Source: Mercenaria mercenaria
Lineage: Eukaryota; Mollusca; Bivalvia; Venerida; Veneridae
NCBI RefSeq assembly: GCF_021730395.1
Contig: NC_069368.1
Coordinates: forward strand, 60,269,501 to 60,333,500
Direction of reading: 5' to 3'
Length of the DNA: 64,000 nt
Below are positions 24,057 through 35,092 of this stretch, in pieces. The notes beneath the pieces are model-generated. The model was not told the origin of the DNA and did no database searches. It saw only the letters and a list, made by a program, of their open reading frames with translations. The position numbers and the translations under genes were made by a program. How positions within the stretch are numbered: the stretch's first letter is position 1; every line of letters begins with the position of its first letter.

Positions 24057-26398
24057 CAGGGCTCCGGAAATTTTGATAACTCAATCGGTCCTAAACGAAA
24101 ATCCTGACATCGGCGCTACCCCACCCACTGCATTCCCAATATTACATATTTTGTAAAACGTGATATCTAGTAAAGATATAATCATGTCATGCATTAAAAC
24201 TGAGTTACCGGTCACCGCGTGTTTCCATACAATGAAGACAGTTATTCAGTGTTATGTGTGATTGTTACTTTGTTTAAATTTCGATTTTTTTTCGAGAAAA
24301 TACTTGTAAGGATAAAATTACCGAGGCATTGACACCGTGTGCGTAACTAGTCTAAAAGCCAACGCACGTGACCGGTACCGTATACACGGCAGATACTTTG
24401 TGATGTTTCCTCATTTTTTGGCGGAATTCTATAAAATACAATTACATGACACATATTCTCTGCTAAACGGTCTCGGTATTTTAAGAATACTCTGCCACGG
24501 ACCGAATGTGTACGTTATATGAACGCTGAGATCTAATTTCCCGCATGTATAGTACCAAAAGGTCACGCGTGTTGGCCACGGATATTTCATTTCACTTATG
24601 TTGTACCCTAATAAGCGGCTACATTTTAAAAGTTATATGTTCTCTTCTGATGTAAACAAAATTTCATTTTGAAACGTTTTCTAAAAGACCGATTTGATAA
24701 ACAGCACCACTCCGATTTTCTTTATCATTCGTGTTTGCCAGTCCATTTTTTTTTCTTTTTTTTTTTGCACCGTCGGGTTGCAAAGACGATTTTCTGCACT
24801 TGTTTCAACTGGAGCCCCAACAAATGAATCTTTTAATTTTTTCAAATCAAGTAATTATAAAAAATATTTTGATTGGTTTTCCGTGTGATGTCTCATTAAA
24901 TCAAAGACCTATAATGTACAATTATAGCTCTTTGATTAAATGCAGTGACCATTTGTTTTTTACCATGATGAAACATAGCCTTTTGAAATAAACCATCCAT
25001 CGGATTTTAAATAAAAGAAGTGGATCCCAGTCGAAATGATTTGGATCCAGTCAGACATATTTGGAAACCAGTCAAAAATGTTTAATACATTGCAGTCGGC
25101 TGTCTGCAAACATTAAAGGATGTGCCGCGCTAGTACTGATTGCGTCACATGCTAATTACGGACCGATTATCAAAGTGACAGTCAGACTGTTCAAAGAAGT
25201 TTATTTTTATAGCTCTTTGGACTGTTTGACACGGTTATTGATTATCTGAGGGTGCGACCAACAATTTCCTGCTTGGCTGTAGATGGTGTATTGAGATATC
25301 AGACAGAAATTTATACTTTTCTCCATTTTTACGGGACCGATTTTTTTGTTTTTATACGCCCGTTTGAAAAACGGGACGTATTATGGGAACGCCCCTGGCG
25401 GGCGGGCGGGCGGGCGGCGTCCACAGACCTTGTCCGGAGCATATCTTCTACATGCATGAAGGGATTTTGATGAAACTTGGCACAGTTGTTCACCATCATG
25501 AGACGGAGTGTCATGCGCAAGAACCAGGTCCCTAGGTCTAAGGTCAAGGTCACACTTAGAGGTCAAAGGTCAAATTCAAGAATGACTTTGTCCGGACCAT
25601 ATCTTCTTCATGCATAGAGGGATTTTGATGAAAGTTGGCACAATTGTTCATCATCATGAGAAGGAGTGTCATGCGCAAGAACCAGGTCCCTAGGTCTAAG
25701 GTCAAGGTCACACTTAGAGGTCAAAGGATACAAGAATGAAAACTTTGTCCGGAGCATTTCTTCTTCATGCATAGAGGGATTTTGATATAACTTGGCACAA
25801 ATGTTCACCACCATGAGGCGGAGTGTCATGCGCAAGAACCAGGTCTCTAGGTCTAAGGTCAAGGTCACACTTAGAGGTCAAAGGATACAAGAATGAAAAC
25901 CTTGTCCGGAGCATTTCTTCTTCATGCATAGAGGGATTTTGATATAACTTGGCACAAATGTTCACCACCACGAGACGTAGTGTCATGCGCAAGAACCAGG
26001 TCCCTAGGTCTAAGGTCAAGGTCACACTTAGAGGCCAAAGGTCAGATACAAGAATGACTTTGTCCGAAGCATTTCTTCTTCATGCATGGAGGGATTTTGA
26101 TGTAACTTGACACAATTATACACCATCATGAGACGAAGTGTCATGCGCAGTTCCCTTCTTTCGAATTACTTCCCTTTGTTGTTACTATAAATAGCTTATA
26201 TTGTAACTTTTTCATTACTAGTCGTAGGGAAAAATCGAGACCACTTTTCTGTAGTACAACATAGATGTTACTTTCCAATTTTAGGTGTATTTTAAGGTAT
26301 CTCTACCTGGTAAGATGCTACATCCAATTTTGAGGTGTATTTTGACCAGTCCCTACCTGGTAAAGATTTTTGTGAGGACTTACAATTTTTTTTTTTGA

Positions 26399-26429
<31 letters not shown>

Positions 26430-26794
26430 AACTTCCCTTAGTTGTTACTATAAATAACTTATATTGTAACTTTTTTATAATTGACCGTAGGGAAAAACCA
26501 AGACCACTTTTCTGTGGTACAACATAGATGTTACTTTCCAATTTTAGGTGTATTTTAAGGTATCTCTACCTGGTAAGGAGTTTTTTTGTGGACTTAGAAA
26601 AACAAAATACTTAGTTATTACTAAACAACCACAAAATTAAAATTCCATTTGCAAATACAGGTGCTAGAGTAAAGAAATTTGCTGTGACGGGCGTATATTG
26701 TGACATTCTTGCACTCTTGTTTCACTTTATGAATCGGTCTGAAAAGTAAAAAATCGGTCCAAAACCGACAAACCGGCAAATTTCCGAAGCCCTG
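24057..26794. mobile_element. hAT-type DNA transposon, 2.7 kb, non-autonomous, in the satellite
   Basis: Ends are CAGGGCTCCGGAAATTTT and AAATTTCCGAAGCCCTG, inverted repeats of about 17 bp. They are flanked by an exact 8-bp duplication GTCATGAA at 24049-24056 and 26795-26802, the hallmark of hAT elements. GTCATGAA is a normal part of the satellite unit, so the target is unambiguous. No transposase frame survives; the longest frames lie in the nested array (25348-26721). Subterminal CGGTCC/CCGATTTTT words occur at both ends. Confidence 0.92.
25348..26721 (-). mobile_element. AACAAGAG-type array element, family G, nested in the hAT
   Basis: Read on the - strand it opens AAACAAGAGTGCAAGAATGT and ends with the hairpin GTCCCGTTTTTCAAACGGGC then GTATAAAAA. 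Near the 3' side lie about four units of 155 bp with GTCATGCGCAAGAACCAGGT, AAGGTCAAGGTCACACTTAG and CATAGAGGGATTTTGAT (given on the + strand). A (GCGG)n-like run is at 25397-25418. A second internal pair, GGTGTATTTTAAGGTATCTC near 26285 and 26550, is a longer duplication flanking a poly-T run. Non-coding. Confidence 0.82.
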
Positions 26795-26953
26795 GTCATG
26801 AAGATTGGTAGCCTTGCTATCAGCTTTACCTGTGTATATTGCCATGAAGCCTTTTGACCTTCTTGCTATCAGTTGTACATGTGTACACTGTTATTAAGAT
26901 TGGTTACCTTGCTATCAGCTTTACCTGTGCAGGCTTTCCAGCAATACATTTGA
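26795..26953. repeat. 46-bp satellite array, short block after the hAT
   Basis: About three units resume exactly at the hAT target duplication, then stop at the array element starting at 26954. Confidence 0.85.
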
Positions 26954-27885
26954 AACAAGAGCTGTCTCCATAGGATGACACATGCCCCCGATGGCACTTT
27001 GAATGAATATATAGTTATGGCCGATGTTAGAGTTTAGGACCTTTGACCTACGGAACTGGGTCTTGCGCGCGACACGTCGTCTTACTGTGTCACACATTCA
27101 TGCGTAGATATTTTAAAATCCATGCATGAATGACAAAGATATGGACCGGACACGCCTATCAATGCACTATCATGAAAAATGACCTTTAACGTCTAAGTGT
27201 GACCTTGACCTTTGAGCTACAGACCTGGGTCTTGCGCGCAACATGTCGTCTTACTGTGGTACACATTCATGCCAAGTTATTTGAAAATCCATCCATCGAT
27301 GACAAAGATATGGACCGGACACGCCCATCAATGCACTATCCTTTAACGTCTAAGTGTGACCTTGACCTTTGAGCTACGGATCTGGGTCTTGCGTGCGACA
27401 CGTCATCTTACTGTGGTACAAATTCATGCTAAGTTATTTGAAAATCCATCCATCGATGACAAAGATATGGACCGGACACGCCCATCAATGCACTATCCTT
27501 TAATGTCTAAGTGTGACCTTGACCTTTGAGCTACGGACCTGGGTCTTGCGCGCGACACGTTGTCTTACTGTGGTACACATTCATGCCAAGTTATTTGAAA
27601 ATCCATCCATCCATGACAAAGATATGGACTGGACACGCCCATCAATGCACTATCCTTTAACGTCTAAGTGTGACCTTGACCTTTGAGCTACGGACCTGTG
27701 TCTTGCGCGCGACACATCGTCTTACTGTGGTACACATTCATGCCAAGTTATTTGAAAATCCATCCATGGATGACAAAGATATGGACCGGACACGAAAATT
27801 GCGGACAGACTGACAGACCGACAGACAGACTGACAGACCGACAGACGGTTCAAAAACTATATGCCTCCCTTCGGGGGCATAAAAA
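26954..27885 (+). mobile_element. AACAAGAG-type array element, family B, copy 2
   Basis: Opens AACAAGAGCTGTCTCCATAG and ends with ATGCCTCCCTTCGGGGGCAT plus A residues, like the copy at 6027. It has about five units of 155 bp. A longer GACAGACTGACAGACCGACA stretch precedes the 3' hairpin. It lies at the edge of the satellite. Confidence 0.88.
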
Positions 27886-28304
27886 ACTAGGAGAAAACTA
27901 GGAATTTTTCATGCAGAAAACTAGGAAAAAAACTAGGAAAATCTAAGAATACTGAGACAAAAACTAGGAGGTATTATCAGATAAAGTGTTACCTTGCTAC
28001 TGTTTTTCTATCCAATTACCATACATATAAGTGTTCAGCTGACTGTAAATTTGCTTCTGCAGTTCCTGTTTGACATCACTTAAGCATAGTCCAACCTGAA
28101 ATGTCCGAACTATGTATCAGTGACACCAAACCACTACTGCCAGTAGCACAGGCAAGTCAGCTAAACATCTCAGAAACTTTCAGACATAATGCTGCAAATG
28201 AAAACCTAGCAATACTAGGAGCATTTTAGAAAACAACTAGGAAAAACTAGGAGCACTTCGAAAAAACTAGAAAAAAAATTAAAAACGGCTGGAGAGCCTT
28301 CAGA
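27886..28304. repeat. Unique sequence with scattered AAACTAGGA words
   Basis: AAAACTAGGA-like words recur at 27886-27970 and again at 28200-28275, on either side of about 220 bp of unique sequence. No coding region. Origin unclear. Confidence 0.5.
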
Positions 28305-29647
28305 ATTTTACCATACATAGTAAGATTTCATTTATTCCATGCGTTTATAAGTGATTGACATGTGTTTAATTTAGAATCCCAATTTAACTTGTCACATTCT
28401 TTTGAATCGTTTCCAAAATGAACTCCTACAGATTTGACATATGAATTAGTGAATGGTATTTGTTCAAAAAAGTCAAGACTTTTTGTTTTAGAACGTCCTA
28501 TCCATAAACCATTTGTTTTACTTTTATTTAATTCTAAACCAGAATATTTTCCAAATTCATTGATAATTAGTATGGCTGTTGAAATATCATTTTCGTTTTT
28601 TAAGAATAAAGTGGTATCTTCGGCTAATTGAGTTAATTTTAGAGTTTGGTTAAATTGACTGTCTTTAACGGAAATACCTTGGATATTTTCACATTTTCGT
28701 ATCTTTAAAGCTAAGATCTCACAAAGATTATAAATAAAAGGGCTGACAATGGACAGCCTTGACGAAATCCTCCTTATTTAAAATACAACTTGAAATATTC
28801 GTATAAAGCACTTTGACCCAGTGTAAGAATGATGTTTTAAATCCAAATTTTCTTAAAACTGTAAACATGAAATTCCATTCAACGGTGTCGAAAGCTTTTT
28901 TAAAATCTAAAAATAGAATCGCCCTGTCAATGTTTAAAATATCTGTATAGTCTATAATATCTTGAATCTGTCGAATGTTATATCCAATGTATCGATTCTT
29001 AATGTACCCTTGTTGATCTAAACTTACAATATAAGGAAGAACTTTTTGTAGTCTTTTTGCTAGGACTCTAGCTGCAATTTTATTGTCAATACAAAGCAAT
29101 GAAATTGGTCTCCAATTCTGTAAATTTTCTGGGTCGCCTTTTTTGTAAATTAATGAAAAAAATATCTTGTTTTTGACTATTTGAAAGTTGACCCTTATCG
29201 TATCCTTCGTTTAATGAATACGTAACAAGTTCTCCAATAAGATGCCAGAATTTCAAGTAAAATTCAACAGTTAATCCATCTAAGCCCAGGCTTTTGTTTA
29301 GCTTCATATCTTTTAAAGAATTGAAACATTCATTTATTGAGAATTTGCCTTCGCATAGCCTGCCTGTTGGTTATTTAGTGTTACGTTTTCTGTAAGCACT
29401 TCATCTATATAGGAATCACAGTCTTTACTATCTATATCTATTTTTGAGTCATATCGTCCCCTTAATGCAAAAAGGTACCATGAGCATATGAATAAAGAAG
29501 GCACTTGGTACCTTTTTGCATTAAGGGGACGATATAATGTTTGATAAAATTCAACTTCTGCTTTTAAAATATCTTCAGTTTGAGTTACTGTTTTGTTATT
29601 AACTTTTAATGATGTAATAACTTTTCTCACTTGTCGCGATTTTTCTA
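28305..29647 (-). mobile_element. LINE fragment, reverse transcriptase of L1/Tx1 type
   Basis: On the - strand, pieces of a LINE reverse transcriptase appear in order. GLDGLTVEFYLKFW (29200s) is typical of L1/Tx1-like elements. Then come LLCIDNKIAARVLAKRLQ and the motif A segment FLDFKKAFDTVEW (28880s), QGCPLS (motif B, in another frame), and QLAEDTTLFL in place of the usual FADD-type motif C, so one catalytic aspartate is replaced. There are several frame breaks and stops. Both the endonuclease and the 3' end are missing. Satellite sequence resumes at about 29648, so the fragment interrupts the array. Confidence 0.85.
29451..29535. repeat. 85-bp perfect hairpin inserted in the LINE
   Basis: Arms of 29 bp (29451-29479 and 29507-29535) are exact reverse complements, ATATCGTCCCCTTAATGCAA then AAAGGTACC, with a 27-bp loop. 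It splits the LINE protein between TLYRPL and DSKIDID. It is either a tiny foldback element or a snap-back repair product. The perfect arms suggest a recent event. Confidence 0.8.
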
Positions 29648-29930
29648 AGCCTTCCTGTGAATACTGCCATTAAGCCTGGTGACTTTCTTGCTACCAACTT
29701 TACCGGAGTATACTGCCATAAAGCCTAGTGACCTTCACCTGTGTAATTTTTCATGAAACTTGGGGACCTCTTGCTATCAGCTTTACTTGTGACTGCCACA
29801 AAGCTCAGTGACCTCGCTACCAGCTTTACCTTTTTGCACTGCCAGGATTTTTGGTGACCTTATTACAAGCTCTATCTGTGTACACTGCCATGAAACTTAG
29901 TGACCTTGCTACCAGCTTTGCCTCTATAAT
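29648..29930. repeat. 46-bp satellite array, right block
   Basis: About six diverged units (for example GCTACCAGCTTTACC, CTGCCATGAAACTTAGTGAC) end the array. Divergence is higher than in the middle, as expected at a satellite edge. Confidence 0.8.
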
Positions 29931-30153
29931 AGAGATCATCTATACTCCGGGTTAACAACCAGTGCACCTTACAATTCTCTTCCACTTAATCAAAGCTATA
30001 TATGATTTGTATGTCAGGAAACAAACAAACAATTCCAGAGTATATAGATTGTTAGTTATGGCATTATGTCACACAACACAGTTAAAATTACATGGCAGAT
30101 TTCCAGCTTTCATGGTAGAGGACCCTAGCAGGCTTTCCAGCCAACTCTTTGTA

Positions 30154-30767
30154 AACAAGAGGGTCATAATGACCCTGGATCGCTCACCTGAGTAATATGA
30201 GCTACATGTATCAAATGTCAAACTGATGCTAAATATTAAGAAAGTATGTCAGTAGGTCCTGTTCATGATCACTGAAAGTCAGTTTTAAGATCAGTGTGCA
30301 AAACTGTACATGTCACCCAAATTTCAAGGCTGTATCTTACAAGAGGGCCATGATGGCCCTATATCGCTCACCTGAGTTTAGTTGGGCCCACTACATGATG
30401 CACAATAGCTCACCCCGAGTACTTTGTGCTCAAGTGAGCTAACAAGAAAGTAGGTCAGTAGGTCACGATTAAGACTTTTCAAGATGAGAATTGAAATCTG
30501 TAACATTATACATGTGGTCCAAATTTCTTTGCTGTAACTTCAAAAACAAGGAAGTAGGTCAGTAGGTCAAGATTTAAAATATTAAGAAAGTAGGTCAGTA
30601 GGTCACATTCATGGTCACTGAAAGTCAGTGTTAAGATTGGTGTGCAAAACTGTGTATGTCATCCAAATTTCAAGGCTGAACCTTAAAAAACAAGAAAGTA
30701 GGTCAGTAGGTAAAGGTCACAGTCAAGTAACCCCTAATTACTTGGGGCCATCAGGAAATTATAATTA
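30154..30767 (+). mobile_element. AACAAGAG-type array element, family E, cut by a Tigger-like end
   Basis: Opens AACAAGAGGGTCATAATGAC (hairpin) and CGCTCACCTGAGTAATATG. Units carry AAGAAAGTAGGTCAGTAGGT, CACTGAAAGTCAGT and GTGCAAAACTGT. It stops at ATTATAATTA where the next element begins at a TA. A fuller copy on the - strand (52048-54397) continues past this point, showing that this copy lost its 3' part. Confidence 0.8.
30339..30442 (+). mobile_element. 104-bp minimal family A element, nested
   Basis: It consists only of the 5' end (ACAAGAGGGCCATGATGGCC then CTATATCGCTCACCTGAG) joined to the 3' end (CGAGTACTTTGTGCTC then AAGTGAGCTAA) of family A, with about 40 bp between. It interrupts a family E unit between GCTGTATCTTA and CAAGAAAGTAGG. 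No array is present, so this may be the smallest mobile form. Confidence 0.75.
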
Positions 30768-31937
30768 CAGGAAACCTCACTTATAAGGAACTCGGATATA
30801 AGGAACACTCGGTTATAAGGAACTTTTCAATTCCCTGATCTAATTCCTTCTTTATTTAATGTAAAAATCCTCGGTTATAGGGAACTCGGTTATAAGGAAC
30901 ACTCTGTTATAAGGAACACTTTTTCCAGGCCCAAAGTACGAAATGCAATGGAAAACCCCTCGGTTATAGCGAACAGACATAAAGAATAAAAATTATTGAA
31001 AACCGGAAATAAACATGAGAATCGCTGATGATGTCAGAGCAACGTCGGCACTATCACGCGCTTTCATGCACATGAATAAACACAAATTATTTCATTTCTA
31101 TGATCTTCAGTTTGTTAATTCATGGATACCATAAAAAGAAAATATATAATATTATCAAATTACCAAACACTAAACGATAGTAGACTATATTTACTCAAGA
31201 TTATGTTCGACAGCTACATGTATTGGGTATTTCATGTTAACAATAGTGATTGAAAATCCTAAATAAATGTGCTAATTACATGTGATTAACAATGGCAAAC
31301 AGTCCAGTTTACCAAATTTCCAATTGTAAAAATTATAGCAGGTGCTTAAATGGACAATTATAGCAAAAGTATAGGTATAATTTACACTTTAATCCGTATG
31401 TATGTCGCCTTTTCTAGTCTTTATACACTGTATATCATAAATACCCTACTTTTTTAATGGGTAGTCTAAATTAACATTTTTGTAATAAAAAATTGAACAT
31501 TTATTTTATATTAGTATTGATGACTATTCAGATAACATGCAGTCAAGCAGAGTAAAGGGGAGTAACTGCAACATATCTGATAGTCATCATGTAGCGCTCT
31601 CTAAAATGAAGATAGAAATGACCGACAAAAAATAAAAATAAATTACAGTCATTCTACCGACGAACAGTTTTGGTGTGGTTAAGGTTATACGCCACGTTTC
31701 AACGCTATTTCAGTCATATACATGCAGGCAGTTTACATTACCATCTCTCCAGGAAAGGACCGGTACTAGAAAAGCGACTTCCTCACATAAAGATTCAAGG
31801 TCGGCCCGGAGTGTGAACACATAGACCTTATGAAACATCAGTCAAATAGTGTTCACTATACAAATTGTGTTCGTTATACAAACCTCGGTTACAAGGAACT
31901 AGTTCGCTATACGGATATAAGGAACCTAGGTTATAAG
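30768..31937 (+). mobile_element. Tigger/pogo-like element, left end plus degraded body
   Basis: Begins CAGGAAACCTCACTTATAAGG after a TA and shows repeated words GGTTATAAGGAAC at 30780-30930. Similar words, CCTCGGTTACAAGGAAC and GGATATAAGGAACC, recur at 31890-31935 in the same orientation, so no clean inverted right end is seen. The middle holds no reading frame. A SINE tail remnant lies at about 31684-31810. It is cut at 31938 by the next element. Confidence 0.5.
31684..31810 (-). mobile_element. Old SINE 3' remnant
   Basis: TATACGCCACGTTTCAACGC and TATTTCAGTCATATACATGC match the tail region of the tRNA-derived SINE at 41550-41845 (AACGCCGTTTTTCAACAGTA), strongly diverged. The tRNA head is gone. 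Confidence 0.5.
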
Positions 31938-32545
31938 CCCTTACAGAAGCAAGCCTCTGTGGCGTACATGCTGCGTATTTGCTGTGTATATGCCGCGAAC
32001 ACAGTAGTACGCAAGAGGAGTACATTTTACATACACCGCATGCCCGCGTACATGCCGCGTACTATTTCGACGAGTACACAGCATGTACGCAGGAGGTCAC
32101 TGCATGTACGCAGGAGGGACTTGTACAAGAAAATAGTACACTGCATGTACACCGCAGATACTTTGAAATTTGTGCAGTACACTTCATATACGCAGGAAAG
32201 ACTTGTACAATTTCTTTTGGCATTTATACTTAGTTTTTTTTTTTATAAGTTAAAGTCTGAAGTAAACTTCATATACGCGGGAGGGACTTGTTCATTTTTT
32301 TTTGGTGTTTATACTTTGAATTTTTTTAGGTAAAAGTCTGAAGTACACTTTATGCAGGAAGGATTTGTACATTTATTTTTTTGTTTTTGGAAGCAAGAAC
32401 TTGATTTCCGAGTAACTTTTATTTTAATAGCATAGAATAGTTCAGATTACCGGTATTCTGAACAATGAAAATTTGCCAAACTATTTGCAATGTTCATTTG
32501 TGAAGCTTACATCTTAGTGATTTCTGAGCTGCACCTTGCATGCAG

Positions 32546-32835
32546 CCCGCCCGCTTAGCTCAGTAGGTAAGAGCGTTGGTCTACGGATCTCGGGGTCGCG
32601 AGTTCGATCCTCGGGCGGGGCGTATGTTCTCCGTGACTATTTGATAAACGACATTGTGTTTGAAATCATTAGTCCTCCACCTCTGATTCATGTGGGGAAG
32701 TTGGCAGTTACTTGCGGAGGACAGGTTTGTACTGGTACAGAATCCAGGAATACTGGTTAGGTTAACTGCCCGCCGTTACATGACTGAAATACTGTTGAAA
32801 AACGGCGTTAAACCAAAAACAAACAAACAAACAAA
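32546..32835 (+). mobile_element. tRNA-derived SINE with exact 15-bp target duplication
   Basis: The head is tRNA-like with an A box TAGCTCAGTAGG and a B box GAGTTCGATCC. The body has CCTCCACCTCTGATTCATG and GGTTAACTGCCCGCCGTTAC. The tail is GCGTTAAACC followed by (AAAC)n. GCACCTTGCATGCAG flanks both sides (32531-32545, 32836-32850). It resembles the molluscan RUDI/V-SINE type, which I cannot confirm here. The intact duplication marks it as fairly young. Confidence 0.93.
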
Positions 32836-33388
32836 GCACCTTGCATGCAGAGTAAAAATATATTCTTTTTCATTTTGAATTGATCCTGGAGCTTTCTAAC
32901 TTGGATAATTGAAAAGCCTTATTTGAACTTCGTTGCATTACATTTTGTAATACATGAAATTACCAAGATAATGCCTCAACAGCGCCCAAATGAGAAGAAT
33001 TAATAGCTCTCACTGTTATTTGAATACTCTTAAGCAATACACCATTCTATCATGTTTTATAAAGGCTTTAATGCTCATTATGTTAACTCATTAAGGCCTC
33101 ACCAAATTAAAAAGTTGTTCATCGGATTTGCCGCTCGTATATAAAAAATTTTGGCTAATTGCGCTCGCCCCATTGGAAAAAATCAATCCAAAATTTTTTG
33201 GTGCGCTACTTTTTACGGACGTAAAAGTGTATAAATGCTTATATAATTCCAGTCCTAGATTGTTCTCAGATGGATTTTAATCAAAATAAATACATACTAC
33301 GCATACATCGTCTATAATAAATCATACCACTTATATTTAGTTGCATTAAAGTTGTTTCCCCTTGATGCAGTTACGCCATTTTCTTCAA

Positions 33389-34250
33389 GGAAGTGTCTAG
33401 CCGTCCGGTAACCGGACGTCTAGCCTGCGTTCTAGTCGTCCGGTTACCGGACGACTAGCAAATCCTCAGGGGATTTTCTAGTCGTCCGGTAATTGATTTC
33501 TTATTGAATAGGTAATGATTTTATACAGTTTTAAATGTTATTTACTTAAAATACCAATATTTATCTGATTTTTCAGTCAATTAAACGCAAGAGATCGTGT
33601 TTGTTTACAAAGCCGTTGATATTCTATTTTTAGAAATGATTAAACATTGATCGCCGAACGTCCATATGCTATTTTTGTAAAAAGTGATGTTTTTCTAACG
33701 GCCTAAACTTTAATTATTAAAACACAAATCTCTATATATATTTTAACTACTGTTTTTCTTAAAGTTTTGAACATTTCAGTGCCGCTTTTGAAATTAGATG
33801 TCATTTAAAACAGTTGTTCATTAAAAAATATTTGAATACTAAAATATGAAATTGAAATTTCAAAACTGTTTTATTTTTGAAAATCCAGTGAAAAAGTTGT
33901 TAAAATTTAAAAATTCCGATCCCATAAAAGCCTCCAGATGAACAGACTTTGATAAGTGACGTCATGTCGATCTCACCATCATTGAGTTCGGCAAACTTCC
34001 ATTTTATCGGCTGAATAATGCAGTGATTTATTGTAAATCTGTATAATATGTATTCACACAACATTTTGTTTGCAGATAAGTATCAATATCTTAAGTAAAT
34101 AACATTAAAACTATATAAAATCATGTCTTATTCATTTGGAAATCAATTACCGGACGACTAGAAAATCCCCTGAGGATTTGCTAGCCGTCCGGTAACCGGA
34201 CGACTAGAACGCAGGCTAGGCGTCCGGTTACCGGACGGCTAGACACTTCC
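33389..34250. mobile_element. Mutator-like TIR element, 862 bp, 9-bp target duplication
   Basis: Long inverted ends of about 108 bp begin GGAAGTGTCTAGCCGTCCGG. They are flanked by an exact 9-bp duplication TTTCTTCAA (33380-33388, 34251-34259), the size left by Mutator-like elements. Each end holds two palindromes built on GTCCGGTTACCGGAC or its variant plus an inward half site, and the block AATCCTCAGGGGATTTT. The middle is AT-rich and non-coding, so this is a non-autonomous MULE. Confidence 0.88.
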
Positions 34251-34879
34251 TTTCTTCAAATGTTTACCAAATTACATGCTACAAAAATGATTTATTTCAT
34301 TGAAAAGTGGATGAAGAAAAGCATACTAATTTATTTGATAACATCAATCTACATTATTTTGGTAAGGGTAAATACTTATTGATGCATGTCACTTATCTTT
34401 TTTCGTTTTTTTTCTGTCCAAATGATCAGCATTTGCATACGAAAGTTGGTGGGGTAAGGAATTTACATCATCACAGCAGTTTCGCCACAAGAGTACACAG
34501 CATGTATGCAGCAGGAGTACACAGCATGTACGCCGCAGGAGTACACAGAATGTACGCCGCAGGGGTAGTACACCGCAGGCTCATTTGCATGTGAAAAGTG
34601 TATGTGCCGCGTACATGCTGCGTACTATTTCCCCGCATACTAAATTCCTCCAGCGTACATCCTGTGTACTATGTAGTCCACAGCATGTACGCAGCAAGTA
34701 GTACGCGGCAGAGCTCATTTGCATGTCAAAAGTGTACTACAAACGTACTATCGGTGTATGTGCGGTGTAAATCCTGCGTACTATTTAAAGCCCTTGATTT
34801 CAGTACACATCATGTACGCATCATATACGCTGTATGTACACAGCAAGAATACGCAGCAGGCCTTTTTCTTCTGTAAGGG

Positions 34880-35092
34880 AAATGGGGAGAACAACATGTC
34901 GAACACCGGGGTGGTTGATATACTATTTATTAATTGATCGACCGGTTTCGGTCTACTATAGACCATCAGGATGAAAATATTTTAATATTGTCAAAAATTC
35001 CACAATCTCCATGTTTCTGAATTAAATAAAATTAACATAAATTTCTGTATATTCTTTTTATTGTTTGGAATATTATCACGCCAACACAAATA
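34880..35092. other. Short spacer with a conserved-looking CCGGTTTCGGTC word
   Basis: GATCGACCGGTTTCGGTCTA and CTATAGACCATCAGGATG near 34938-34975 form a partial hairpin (GACCGGTTTCGGTC, TATAGACC). It may be the end of another element; not assigned. Confidence 0.35.

Larger units (their letters stand above)
31938..34879. mobile_element. 2.9-kb TIR element with GTACGC-rich subterminal arrays, holding two younger insertions
   Basis: Ends CCCTTACAGAAG and CTTCTGTAAGGG are inverted. Next to each end lie about 350-400 bp packed with words like CAGCATGTACGC and GTACACAGCATGTACGC (31955-32340 and 34485-34860), many facing opposite ways. On the left an approximately 75-bp unit (CTTCATATACGC...GGGACTTGT) is repeated about three times at 32185-32375. 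A SINE (32546-32835) and a Mutator-like element (33389-34250) lie inside. No transposase frame and no clear target duplication; the superfamily is undecided. Confidence 0.75.

Noticed and set aside
25329-26025. Long - strand frames reading MTLTLDLGTWFLRMTLRLM
   Set aside because: They repeat with the 155-bp array unit of the nested element and are not conserved in frame.
31830-32333. 167-codon frame on the + strand
   Set aside because: It crosses an element boundary and the GTACGC-rich subterminal array; composition reflects the repeat.
32546-32620. tRNA gene
   Set aside because: A and B boxes are present, but the sequence continues into a SINE body and tail with target duplications, so it is a SINE head. 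The same holds at 41775-41845, and 38095-38190 lacks a good A box.
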